Of a stretch of DNA of 64,000 nucleotides, positions 31,859-41,085 are shown piece after piece. Position numbers and translations under genes: made by a program. Positions within the stretch are counted from its first letter, which is position 1, and each line of letters starts with the position of its first letter. The notes under the pieces are model-generated. The model did no database searches, was not told the DNA's origin, and worked only from the letters and a program-made list of their open reading frames with translations. Source of the stretch: Parietichytrium sp. I65-24A (Eukaryota; Sar; Bigyra; Thraustochytrida; Thraustochytriidae); the NCBI GenBank assembly GCA_012862575.1, contig BLSF01000016.1, positions 558,001 through 622,000 on the forward strand. Direction: 5' to 3'.

Positions 31859-34378
31859 ATGCAGAGTGCCGGGCATGAACACGGCCGCGAGAAGGAGGGG
31901 TCCAGCCGGCACCTGTCCAGCAGACAAGAGGTGCTCAGCCCTCTTCTGGACAAAGACGCGCTCGATGATTTTGACTTGAAAGAGGGGTTGGAGCTTCCGG
32001 ACAAACTGCTCGCGGCACCCCTGGAGGGATGGAGGCACATTCAAGAGACAGCGATGCAGGAATTCAGCCAGAGCGACCAGGTGTGTTATTCCCGTGTCGT
32101 AGAGCTGCAGGAGGGCGCAAAGGAGTCGCTTATACTGAGTCGAGACTTCGCGAGCATGGAAGACCAGGTGAGTGTGCGATTCTTGGCCGACTTTCTTTAT
32201 GATCACTCGCAATCCGTGTCCTCGAATGTGCTTGAGACCTTTACCCAAAAGGCAAAAGTATTTGAACAAATCATGAACCGTGCCAGGGACTACGTTGCGA
32301 CAGCATGCAAGGATCTAATTCACCGCCAGCTCGACATGCATCATTCTCGGCTCAAATTTCTGCGAAATTTGTACATTCAAAAACTATTGAATGCAAGGTT
32401 TGCGGCCGAGTCACGGTTTGAAGCGGCTATACACCGCGAACGCGCAGAGGCAGAGGCAAAACTTCGCCAGCAAACGCATGCGCATACTAAGGAAAAAGGT
32501 CAGCTCGAAGAACACTTTGCAAAGCAAAGCAAAGCCATGCAAGCTTGTTTAGATCGGGAAAAGTCAAAATCAAAAGCCCTTGCGGGGACACTTTTAGAAA
32601 CCAATAAGGCGAAAAGCGCTTTGGAAGCGCGAGTTCGTGAATTGGAACTGGAGAAGCTGCGTCTCCAAGCAGAGCTAAACGCTCAACTGGGAAAGCTCCA
32701 AGGCGAATCAGACAACGCGCAACTTTTCATAAATACTCTTCAAAAGCAACTCAAATTAGCACTGGACGAGAAACGCGAGTTGGGGGCTACCCTGGCTCAG
32801 CGAGACGAAGACGTAGAGAAAATGAAACTGGCACTAGATCACAAGCAAGACCAGCTCGACGAACAAACCCAGAAACTCGCGCACACAGAAGACATCTTGC
32901 AAACCTTTCGAGACGATCTGCACGATGCACATGGAAAGCTCCGAAGTTTGACAGGGACAAACGAGAAGCTCAAAACTAAGATGGCCACATTGCAGGAGAC
33001 TTTGAGCACGCAGACGCAGCAAATCTCCAATCTGGAGCTGTCTTCCGAACAATTAAGCATTCAGAACGAACGGCTTCGAGTCTCTCTGGACGAACATGCC
33101 CAAGCAATGGAGCGGACGAAGGAGTTGCACGAAGAAAAAACCCTAGCTATGGAGCGAGCACTTGGTGGATTAAAAGAGCAGTTGAATAGCAGAAATGCCA
33201 AGATTCAGGCGATGCAAGAAGATATGCTGGAATATGCGAGACTCCAGAAACGCGTTCAGGATTTGGAGGCTGGTAAGATACACATCCCAGGCTTGACCAA
33301 CCCCGAGCATCCTTCTCAAGCACAGCAAGCCCGGAGCGATTTGACTTGGAATCATAAGCTCGGAACTTGGGAGCAGCAGTTGTCAGAGGACGGCTCGGCA
33401 AAGAACAGCAACATCGCGATGCCAATCGCAAAGTTTATGCTCCAAGCAGCGAAGAAAAGAGACGAGACTATTAATTTCCGGAACCCAACGCAAGAAATAA
33501 ACAGAACCAGTAACACAGCTGTGCCTTGTTCGCCCGTCGCCAAGACGGAGAGGCGATCCCCAAAGTCGAACGGGTCGCCAGATAGTTTGCGAGACGAGCT
33601 TTACGTCCGAACAGACGAACTCCGAAATAAACTCGAAAGTGAGCTAAAGGCAGCGTTTGAGAAAGACATCGCTGCCAAGCTCAGGTCGGAATTTCTCAAC
33701 GAAATGAAAGACAAGATTGAAGAACGAGTGAGGAGAGAAATGTCCATCCAGTTTCAGTTTCAGCTCCAGGCGCAGATGCGAGAAGACATGCAGGCGTTTG
33801 GAAACTCACGCAACACAGACTCGCTGGTCAAGCGATACGACGCGATGTTTGCTGATCTCCATTCGCAGTTTAAAACAAGAGAGGCAGAAGTCTCGAAAAT
33901 GCAACAAGAGATAGACCATTTGGAACTGGAGAATTCCTCCATGCTGAGCTTCTTACAAGAGAAGGACAAATTGATCGAGCAGTTGACCAATGTCGTGCGC
34001 AACGCGCGAATACGAAATCGCACCGAGAACAACAAACAGCCTCTCAACCTTGGCGTCGTTCACCTCCAGGCCAGGCCGAGGACTGCCCCACAATCTCGTG
34101 TTTCCCCGATCTCAAGATCTGGGGCTTTCCTGGAGGTCGACACTGACGTGCAGGTGAAGATCGAGCCGCACCTACTCAGCTACTTTCCTCCTCCGCCTTC
34201 ATCCAAGCAAAAGTCTGACCATCGGCAGGAATCTCCCAAAGAGCATGTCATTCGTGACAAGTCGTCCAAACAAAGGCAGAGACACGGGAAGAGGCACGTA
34301 GTCGCTGCTGACATCGGCTTCGGAAAAGTCGGGGTTAAGGAGATCCTCCGACGGAGGAGATCCAGCTCGCAAAAGTGA
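31859..34378 (+). CDS. Long coiled-coil protein of unknown function (839 aa)
   Basis: I do not recognise this gene. The first ATG of the open frame is at 31859. The product has an N-terminal helical region (about 40-190), then near-continuous heptad sequence from about 185 to 470 (for example ERAEAEAKLRQQ, LEARVRELELEKLRLQAELN), a Ser/Pro-rich break at about 480-590, a second coil at about 590-730, and a basic, probably disordered tail that ends IGFGKVGVKEILRRRRSSS. The order suggests a structural scaffold of the cytoskeleton, Golgi or spindle pole. No catalytic motif, TM helix or signal peptide is visible. General similarity to myosin tails or golgins would come from the coils alone. Confidence 0.85.
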   Translation: MQSAGHEHGREKEGSSRHLSSRQEVLSPLLDKDALDDFDLKEGLELPDKLLAAPLEGWRHIQETAMQEFSQSDQVCYSRVVELQEGAKESLILSRDFASMEDQVSVRFLADFLYDHSQSVSSNVLETFTQKAKVFEQIMNRARDYVATACKDLIHRQLDMHHSRLKFLRNLYIQKLLNARFAAESRFEAAIHRERAEAEAKLRQQTHAHTKEKGQLEEHFAKQSKAMQACLDREKSKSKALAGTLLETNKAKSALEARVRELELEKLRLQAELNAQLGKLQGESDNAQLFINTLQKQLKLALDEKRELGATLAQRDEDVEKMKLALDHKQDQLDEQTQKLAHTEDILQTFRDDLHDAHGKLRSLTGTNEKLKTKMATLQETLSTQTQQISNLELSSEQLSIQNERLRVSLDEHAQAMERTKELHEEKTLAMERALGGLKEQLNSRNAKIQAMQEDMLEYARLQKRVQDLEAGKIHIPGLTNPEHPSQAQQARSDLTWNHKLGTWEQQLSEDGSAKNSNIAMPIAKFMLQAAKKRDETINFRNPTQEINRTSNTAVPCSPVAKTERRSPKSNGSPDSLRDELYVRTDELRNKLESELKAAFEKDIAAKLRSEFLNEMKDKIEERVRREMSIQFQFQLQAQMREDMQAFGNSRNTDSLVKRYDAMFADLHSQFKTREAEVSKMQQEIDHLELENSSMLSFLQEKDKLIEQLTNVVRNARIRNRTENNKQPLNLGVVHLQARPRTAPQSRVSPISRSGAFLEVDTDVQVKIEPHLLSYFPPPPSSKQKSDHRQESPKEHVIRDKSSKQRQRHGKRHVVAADIGFGKVGVKEILRRRRSSSQK

Positions 34379-35010
34379 GTAATAGTTTCATTTTGATTTC
34401 ATTTTCCCTCAAGTCCGCTTCCAAACGGACAAACCCAGTGCCACTGCCGAAAAGGAGGGAAGAAACTTCTCGCGAGCACATGAGCGCGCCCTGTCCATGA
34501 TCATTCTTTTCCTTCTTCAAAAGTCGTCCTCTATGAGTGATGCAAGCAGCTGCTCCTGCCTAAACTGAACCATACACACCACTCTAATCCGCACCTTCAT
34601 CCTGCATCGGCGATCATCGGCGCATGCACCATTCCTTTCGTCCAATTCGACCTGACCTGATCTGGAAATCAGAATTCAGAATTCTGAATTCTGAACTCTG
34701 GAAACAACACATCGCTTTCGAGTCTTTCGAGAAGAAACTTGCACACACACACACATGCGAATCACGTTATAGTACACGTACACATTACACATGTTAGTAC
34801 CGGTACGGCAAATGCCACACGATCCAGACAGACTTGAGTAAAGTTGTTGCAAAGTGTTGTTGTTCTCTCCGCGTTGGAGCTCCGCAGTCAAGAGAGAGCA
34901 AGTACGCGAGATCTGTCGCGCGAATTCGACCAGTCGAGGCTCCGCAGCGCGGAAATAACTCAATTGTACAAAGTGCCAAGTGCCAAGTGCAAAGAGCAGA
35001 GTGCAAAAGC
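34379..35010. other. Intergenic region
   Basis: 632 bases. It contains a TCAGAATTCAGAATTCTGAATTCTGA palindromic stretch at about 34670-34698 (same repeat family as at 7640), an AC dinucleotide run at 34742-34755 and tandem GTGCCAAGTGC words just before the next start codon. Confidence 0.6.
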
Positions 35011-35523
35011 ATGGACCGTGCGGACCCAGCGCAATCCCAAGTGGGGCTCACGCTGGTGGCCGAGAGCCAGGTCGCGGTCGCGAGACTTGCTGCGTCGGAG
35101 CCTGCTCTCGATGTGGCGTTGGCGATGATTGCCAAGTCGCTCAAGAATAGCTTGTTCTCGCTTTCGAGGACGCGAGAGGAGACCTCGTTGGTCTTGCCCG
35201 AGAGCTGTGTCGGAGAGCTGAAGAGCGCCGCCGACGAGAAGGGGCTGGAGATCAAGGTCGAGTCGGACTGGAGTATTTTGAAGGTGGACGGCGTTCTTGA
35301 CTTTGGGCTTGTGGGGATCCTTTCTGCCTTGCTGCAGCCCCTTGCTGCCAAGCAGATCTCTGTGTTCTGCTTCTCCACGTATGATACGGATTACATCATG
35401 GTCAAATCGCCAAAACTCGACGCAGCCGTGGATGCTCTTCGCTCAGCTGGCTACAACGTAGACGTTGGTGGGCACGAAGCCGCTGCAGTTGGGCACGATT
35501 CTGCTTCTGCGAGCGTCTCGTGA
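35011..35523 (+). CDS. ACT-domain protein, CASTOR/ACT_7 type
   Basis: 170 residues from the ATG at 35011 (the frame is open upstream without an ATG). Seen: an N-terminal beta-alpha segment (QVGLTLVAESQVAVARL), then the second unit with TSLVLPESCV, VESDWSILKVDGVLDFGLVG, ILSALLQPLAAKQISVFCF and STYDTDYIMVKSPKLDAAVD. The pair W..L.V.G.LDF...GIL...L.PLA..IS.F..STYDTDY is the hallmark of the ACT_7 family, to which the arginine sensor CASTOR1 belongs and which is common in bacteria as small stand-alone proteins. An amino-acid-sensing role is inferred from the family only. The C-terminal tail is Ala/Ser-rich. Confidence 0.88.
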   Translation: MDRADPAQSQVGLTLVAESQVAVARLAASEPALDVALAMIAKSLKNSLFSLSRTREETSLVLPESCVGELKSAADEKGLEIKVESDWSILKVDGVLDFGLVGILSALLQPLAAKQISVFCFSTYDTDYIMVKSPKLDAAVDALRSAGYNVDVGGHEAAAVGHDSASASVS

Positions 35524-36957
35524 GCCCGCGTTGCGCGGTCACTATTGTGCTCGTACGATTGCTCAAAAGCTGCAAAACATGAAACTAACACTTGGAAGCA
35601 AGCATTCGTGTGTATCGGTCTTGCGGTTACTAGTGCATGGCGAATGCCTCCACGAAAATTCTTCGGCCATGAAATTGTCTGCGCGCCTTCAAGAAACAAG
35701 ACCCCAATTTCGTCGACATCTTTTACCAAATCAACAGACATAATATCTATCGAACGGGATTTCCATGTACAATGCTTGTCTCTTTTTTTCCGTTTCACGT
35801 TCATCGCGTATGGAATCCGGTTCATTTGCCGTCAGAATGACGAGACACCGCCCGCGCTCGTTTCGCGCCACGAGTCGGATAGATAGAGCATCTTCGATCA
35901 CCGACTCTGGGGCACTCAACGACAAGTTTCCCAGCTGTTCCAATTGCAAAACGCAATTCGAAGCAATTCGAAGCTTTTGCAATTGGAGTTGCGAAACATT
36001 TTCTTAAACTTTGAAGGGGGAAAGAGAGAATGGAAAAGGTCCTATCAACGTCACCAAAAAATTGAAAACAACTTCGATTGATTGAATGAAAACATTGTCA
36101 ATGAAAAACAGGAGAAAACAATCTTCTCTTCAAAAACGTTCCGCACTTCTACTCCTACTCTTTTCTGATAATAGTCCTAGACAGGAAATTGCCCCCCTCG
36201 TCGGCAAAACTCTCTGGGTTCTAGCACTCTCTCCTACGCCACACTTAGGATCTCCACGAACCATGGGACATCCCACCCGGCTATAGCAACGCTTAACACT
36301 CCCACTAGTCTTCCGTTTAGGAGCATCCTAGGAAACGTAGTGAATCATCTCCTAGAACATTCTAACGACGCAGCTACAGCTGCTTCGTAAGACACCAATA
36401 GCAGTTCAACTAAGAAACTCAAAGCTACGCGAAGAAACTACGCTCTTATAGTTTTTTTTGACAATCTTAGCGAAGTTGCCTACTAGTCCCTCGCTAAATG
36501 GAGACTATCTGGACGTGCAAAAAGTGTAAACCTATTGCCCACATAGGCGAAGCACTAGAACCTGTTGGACCTGTTGGAAGAAGAAGAGTGGAACCGAGTC
36601 GAAGCGTCTTAGACTCCACAGTAAAACATCCTACCGGTCCGCGGACACACCTTCCGCAAGAGACATACGTGCGCCGCGAGGAGCCTAGCGAGGCGTAGAA
36701 GATCTCTACGCGAGAACAGTCGGGCGTGTTCAAAGTAAGGAAAGAAGGAAAGAAGGAAAGAAGAGAGGCGGTTTGTTAGAACAAAAGGAGTGAATAAGTG
36801 AGTGGCATAACGACTACATGTGAACATTGGAAGAAGACCAAACGATAATCGATAATCGATAATCGACAATCGACAATCGACAAACGTGGAAGGTACTAAA
36901 CTTTGCCGCATTGGGTAGTTAATTTCGGAAGCGACGAGACGGAGGAGTGTTGGGAGC
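35524..36957. other. Intergenic region with 7-bp tandem repeat
   Basis: About 1.4 kb. It contains a heptamer array CGATAAT/CGACAAT near 36843-36887, and a GAAAGAAGGAAA run at 36735-36765 in the probable 5' leader of the kinase gene. A minus-strand frame at 35731-35982 looks somewhat protein-like (SAPESVIEDALSIRLVARNE) but has no ATG. Confidence 0.5.
36843..36887. repeat. CGATAAT/CGACAAT heptamer array
   Basis: Six tandem 7-bp units about 70 bases upstream of the kinase start codon. Confidence 0.85.
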
Positions 36958-39900
36958 ATGTCAGAACAATGGGGGACAGGCGGTGTTGAGTATGGTAGCT
37001 CGAAGGGGCGCGGAGACGAGAACATGTCGAGCGATATGCAAGATTTGGAGGAACAGGTGTTGATGGTGATCAAAGGAGCAGGCAAGAACGGGTTAACTGC
37101 TGCGGAGGTTTGCCGTATTCTCGGTGTTGAGCACGAATACCAACGTAAGAACGAGATTACGGATATTTTGTGCAAGTTGTCGTTCAAGCCTTCCTCGTCA
37201 TGGCGCGGCCAATCACCCTCAAAGCCGCTGATTCGAGTCCAGGGTGTGGCACCGGTAAGCAAGGATGGCGACGGTGACGGCGACGGCGACGACTCCGAGG
37301 CCCTCTACGATGAAGAGGAGTTTGACGAGAAACCTCGTCGATACCCGGTCAGATACAGTTTTGCCCTCTCATGCTTTCGGCCCGCCGAGGACAGAAAATG
37401 CCCGCTTTGTGGAGATACAATTGGGCATTGGAAAATCGTTGGCAACTTTTCTGGCGACGCATCTGTTTCGAGAATGCGGAGCGGCCTGGCCCTTGCAGTT
37501 TGCGAAGTGTGCTATCGAAAATCGTTTTTGGGCCAACAAGACCCAACCCCTGTTGGAATTGCTGTGTTCCCGGCTTCAGACGAGGAGTCTAGATATCCGG
37601 TCTTGACACCATACTCGCCATACCGGGCATACCTTGGAAATGCGTTTAGTCAGTCCGGGAACGAATTGGAAGACGACTCAGACCGTCCTCTTATAGCGCC
37701 AGGGAATGCGGTTATCGCGAGCCTTGATCGAATCACGGGCGAGTGCGTGGAAGCCGCCCGGAGTCTGGGGCTGAACGGTGGGAGCTGGGAAGATATCGCC
37801 GAGAGAGTGCGTTCTGCCATATTTCCCCAGCAGATCTCCAACCTGGATGAGATTGTCCAGGACGCCCTGAGAAGATCATCCGCGCTGCGTTTGAACTCGC
37901 CTGAGCCACTGTTGAAAGACGTGGTGGTAGGAAAGGATGGCTCCATGCGGACCATCTATCTTTCCAAATCGCTTATAGACCCGGACGTAAACGGTGCAAG
38001 TTTGAATAGACTCACCAACGGCATTCGCGTAGAGATTAAGGAACGCTTTGTGAGTGGACTCCGCCCTTATACTGTATTCAAAATAGTTTTGGAAGGCTCT
38101 GTGCAGAACAGCCTGATGATCGGAGAACAAGACATCTCCTCAACGAAGACGACAGAGGACTTGCAAGACGGCTTCGATATCGACCGAAGGTATAGTGACT
38201 TTGTTTGGCTTCGCGAAGAGCTGGAAAAATGGCACAGTCATGAGGCATGTATTCCTTTCCTCCCTAGAGCCCAGTTCGTCGGGAGATTTCGGCCGAGATT
38301 CTTGGAGCAGAGAGCTATGGCTTTGCAACATTTCTTGTCAATGGTGGCTACCCATCCAAAGTTGCAGCAAGCAGAAGCCCTCAAAGTATTTTTCAAGAGT
38401 GCGCCTTTCGACAAGGTTGTCTCCGCATACAACAGCGGTTGGCAGGAGCGAGAGAGGCGCAAGACCATGGCATTGTCCGCCTCCTCTTCCCACCAAGTCG
38501 CAAGTAGCCTCACTGGGATGTCTAGTTCAAATGGGACGGGAACCATGCATTCAAATATCTCGATGCATTCTGAAGCCGCAGGACCCGCGACTTCGTCTTC
38601 GATTCTCGGGCTCGTCGAAAACCTCTGGAATTGGCTCAAGGGTACTCCCGCTTCGACTTTCGTGGAATGTCTCGAAGCTGCTGGTGTGGATCGCGAGGCT
38701 GCAAGCCAGGCTGAGGCCATTCTGTCCAGTGAACGACTCAAGCATGTCCAAGGAATGGTGACGTTCCTGGAGGAGCTTGGCGTTAATGATCTCTCCAAGT
38801 CGCGGAGCCATGCAAAGAGGTCCCAGGCGTTCTACCACATTTCTCGGACTGAACAGGAACTTGTCAACTCCAGCCTATTAGAAATCACGCAGAGCCCGGT
38901 GCAGGACTACACAGACATCACCATTAGCGAGGCAAGTCTTTCGGGACGTGCGTGCTCCGACATTAGCATGAAAGTGTTTGGTAATCTTGCTCATCTAGAT
39001 TTGGCAATCTCGAAGATGCAGCGTGCCATGTGTTTTCGCACGTTGCAAGTCAAAGAACACCTGGAAGACTGGAAACTTGCTTTGGATAATTATCAAGGAT
39101 GGCTGCGCGGTAACTTGCTCGCAATATCGACTCTGGAAGGGGCCGTGGAGAAGAACGAGGCGGCAAAGGAAAAATTGTTGAAGTCTGAAGATTCTGATGT
39201 CGCCCTTGGAGAACTTGAGCAGGAGATTAAGAAGCAGCGCGGCCTACTCCTCTCCCGAAAAAAAGACCTTCGAAGTGAGGTTAACGTGCTTGCAAACCGG
39301 AATCGGGAGGAGTTGATCGGGGTGATAACCACATGCGTAAATCAAAGAATCGAGCACGCTAGGCAAAGTACAGCTCTTTGGGTGGATATGCACTCCCAGC
39401 TCACTGCAGCGTTTGCAGGTTTTGACGATTGGAATAAATCGCCACTGAATCGGGATCAGCGCAGACGTGCCTCGACCTCTGCAACCGTTGAAGACGAAAC
39501 AGGAAGAGACTGTCGCGGAGTCTCAGAATCACTGGGCAGCGAGGACGACTTTTCGCAGGTCGATTATTTTGAAAACATTGATGAAGACGACGTTAGCAAG
39601 ATTGCCTTTGAAGATATCAGATTTGGGGAACAACTGGGGCGTGGCAGCTTTGGGACTGTTTATTCAGCAACATATCACGCGAGCAAGGTTGCCGTGAAGT
39701 GCTTCAACGTATCACATAACAGCTTGAACTTTTTTCGACGGGAGATGCAGATCATGCGAAGCCTCCCGCGACACGAGAATGTTGTGTCCTACTTTGGCTA
39801 CAGCGCCACATCACAAAACTCGCTCAACAAGGTGTGCCTCGTGATGGAACTCGTCGAAGACGGCTCTCTGCTCGACTATTTACTGCCGCATGGTGGCACG

Positions 39901-40611
39901 ACAGATAAATATCATGGCAGAAAGATCGCAACTGATGGGCGCGAACATGGTCGAATCGTCTGCGAGAGCAAAGATCATATTACCGTTCGAAAGAAGCATA
40001 ACAAGAACCAAAATGGCCCCGGGTACGGCTCGGATGATGACAGCTGGAGACTAAAGCTGGCTCTTGGTGCGGCTCGTGGCCTGCAAATGCTCCACAATTC
40101 CAGGCCTCAAATACTGCACAGGGATGTCAAGACATCAAACCTGCTGCTGCAGCTATCTACGATGAACGTCAAAGTCGCTGATTTTGGGCTGTCACGGGTC
40201 AAGAAGGAAGGGGAAGTAGCATCTTCCTTCGTTGGGACGCCAGCTTTCATTGCCCCGGAGATGCTGCTGCAGAATGCCGATTACACGGCAAAAGCGGATG
40301 TGTACTCTTTCGCCATCGTGTTGTGGCAGATTTATTCCCAAGCAAAACCTTATGAGACTCGTGGGCATCCTAATGCCGCACAAGTGCTCTTTGAAGTCAG
40401 GGTGAACCACTTGCGCCCAGAGCTACCAAAAAACCTCCCTTTGGGAGTGTCAGAGCTCATTGTTCAGTGCTGGCAGGCCGATCCCGCGTCCCGTCCATCG
40501 TTTGACGAAATTGTGGAGGCTCTCTCTGACATGTACGGCGCGGATGATTCTTTCCGCAGCGACGAGAGTTTGCCTTTAAACCGCATGGCCTCCTCGAGCG
40601 AGCTTTTGTAG
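36958..40611 (+). CDS. PX-BAR sorting-nexin-like protein fused to a TKL (RAF-like) protein kinase
   Basis: 1217 residues in one exon. Domains in order: a winged-helix-like segment (about 30-95), an acidic DGDGDGDGDD run (103-112), a Cys4 cluster (CPLC at 148-151 and CEVC at 182-185), a PX domain (about 355-485) with RRYSDFVWLREELE and the Pro-rich PFLPRAQFVGRFRPRFLEQR, a Ser-rich linker, a BAR/Vps5-like helical region (about 550-825), and a protein kinase (about 886-1192). The kinase has GRGSFGTV (894-901), VAVK (Lys914), HRDVKTSN (1054-1061), DFG (1075-1077) and TPAFIAPE; HRDVKTSN and the APE region are of TKL/RAF type. A roughly 50-residue insert lies between hinge and catalytic loop. All catalytic residues are present. 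A phosphoinositide-recruited, curvature-sensing endosomal kinase is inferred. Convergent with Tudor-SN. Confidence 0.93.
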   Translation: MSEQWGTGGVEYGSSKGRGDENMSSDMQDLEEQVLMVIKGAGKNGLTAAEVCRILGVEHEYQRKNEITDILCKLSFKPSSSWRGQSPSKPLIRVQGVAPVSKDGDGDGDGDDSEALYDEEEFDEKPRRYPVRYSFALSCFRPAEDRKCPLCGDTIGHWKIVGNFSGDASVSRMRSGLALAVCEVCYRKSFLGQQDPTPVGIAVFPASDEESRYPVLTPYSPYRAYLGNAFSQSGNELEDDSDRPLIAPGNAVIASLDRITGECVEAARSLGLNGGSWEDIAERVRSAIFPQQISNLDEIVQDALRRSSALRLNSPEPLLKDVVVGKDGSMRTIYLSKSLIDPDVNGASLNRLTNGIRVEIKERFVSGLRPYTVFKIVLEGSVQNSLMIGEQDISSTKTTEDLQDGFDIDRRYSDFVWLREELEKWHSHEACIPFLPRAQFVGRFRPRFLEQRAMALQHFLSMVATHPKLQQAEALKVFFKSAPFDKVVSAYNSGWQERERRKTMALSASSSHQVASSLTGMSSSNGTGTMHSNISMHSEAAGPATSSSILGLVENLWNWLKGTPASTFVECLEAAGVDREAASQAEAILSSERLKHVQGMVTFLEELGVNDLSKSRSHAKRSQAFYHISRTEQELVNSSLLEITQSPVQDYTDITISEASLSGRACSDISMKVFGNLAHLDLAISKMQRAMCFRTLQVKEHLEDWKLALDNYQGWLRGNLLAISTLEGAVEKNEAAKEKLLKSEDSDVALGELEQEIKKQRGLLLSRKKDLRSEVNVLANRNREELIGVITTCVNQRIEHARQSTALWVDMHSQLTAAFAGFDDWNKSPLNRDQRRRASTSATVEDETGRDCRGVSESLGSEDDFSQVDYFENIDEDDVSKIAFEDIRFGEQLGRGSFGTVYSATYHASKVAVKCFNVSHNSLNFFRREMQIMRSLPRHENVVSYFGYSATSQNSLNKVCLVMELVEDGSLLDYLLPHGGTTDKYHGRKIATDGREHGRIVCESKDHITVRKKHNKNQNGPGYGSDDDSWRLKLALGAARGLQMLHNSRPQILHRDVKTSNLLLQLSTMNVKVADFGLSRVKKEGEVASSFVGTPAFIAPEMLLQNADYTAKADVYSFAIVLWQIYSQAKPYETRGHPNAAQVLFEVRVNHLRPELPKNLPLGVSELIVQCWQADPASRPSFDEIVEALSDMYGADDSFRSDESLPLNRMASSSELL

Positions 40612-41085
40612 AAGCAAGCTCGCTCGCAGCAGCCAGGGTTGTAAACGTTTGAGGAGGAGGGCAAGTTTGGCTTGGAGTTGTTTGCTCTTCTGCTTCCCTG
40701 AACAGCGCTGCAAACGGCACATGAGGCAGTTTTATGTTGTACTGTTTTCAAAATGTGTACCGTGGTCAGTGCATTTTATCTGTACATGTGTGGCCAAAAA
40801 GTTGAAAACAAGAGCAATGAATGAATGAAAAGAAATTGACATTGTTGGCCATTTTATGTTTTTATATAAGAAGAAAAAGGGGAAGCTAGGCTCCGTGGAA
40901 CGGTTCGTTCTTCTTGGCCTTTTCAGAACAAAGTTTTCATACATAGTGTTGGCAGCAAATACGAGATCGCCCTTTTCGTATGGAAAAATTGTGTCAACTT
41001 CCCTTTTCTTTTAAAAACTATCTCCTTTAAAAGTAATCCCGTCTCAATTCCACGAAGAAGCCCAAGCCTGTATGACGGAGAGCAT
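40612..41085. other. Convergent intergenic region
   Basis: 474 bases between the 3' ends of the kinase (+) and Tudor-SN (-) genes. AT-rich in the middle (40780-40880); probably two 3' UTRs. No gene. Confidence 0.6.

Noticed and set aside
35731-35982. 84-codon minus-strand frame (SAPESVIEDALSIRLVARNE)
   Set aside because: No ATG start and no partner exon found, although the composition is protein-like.
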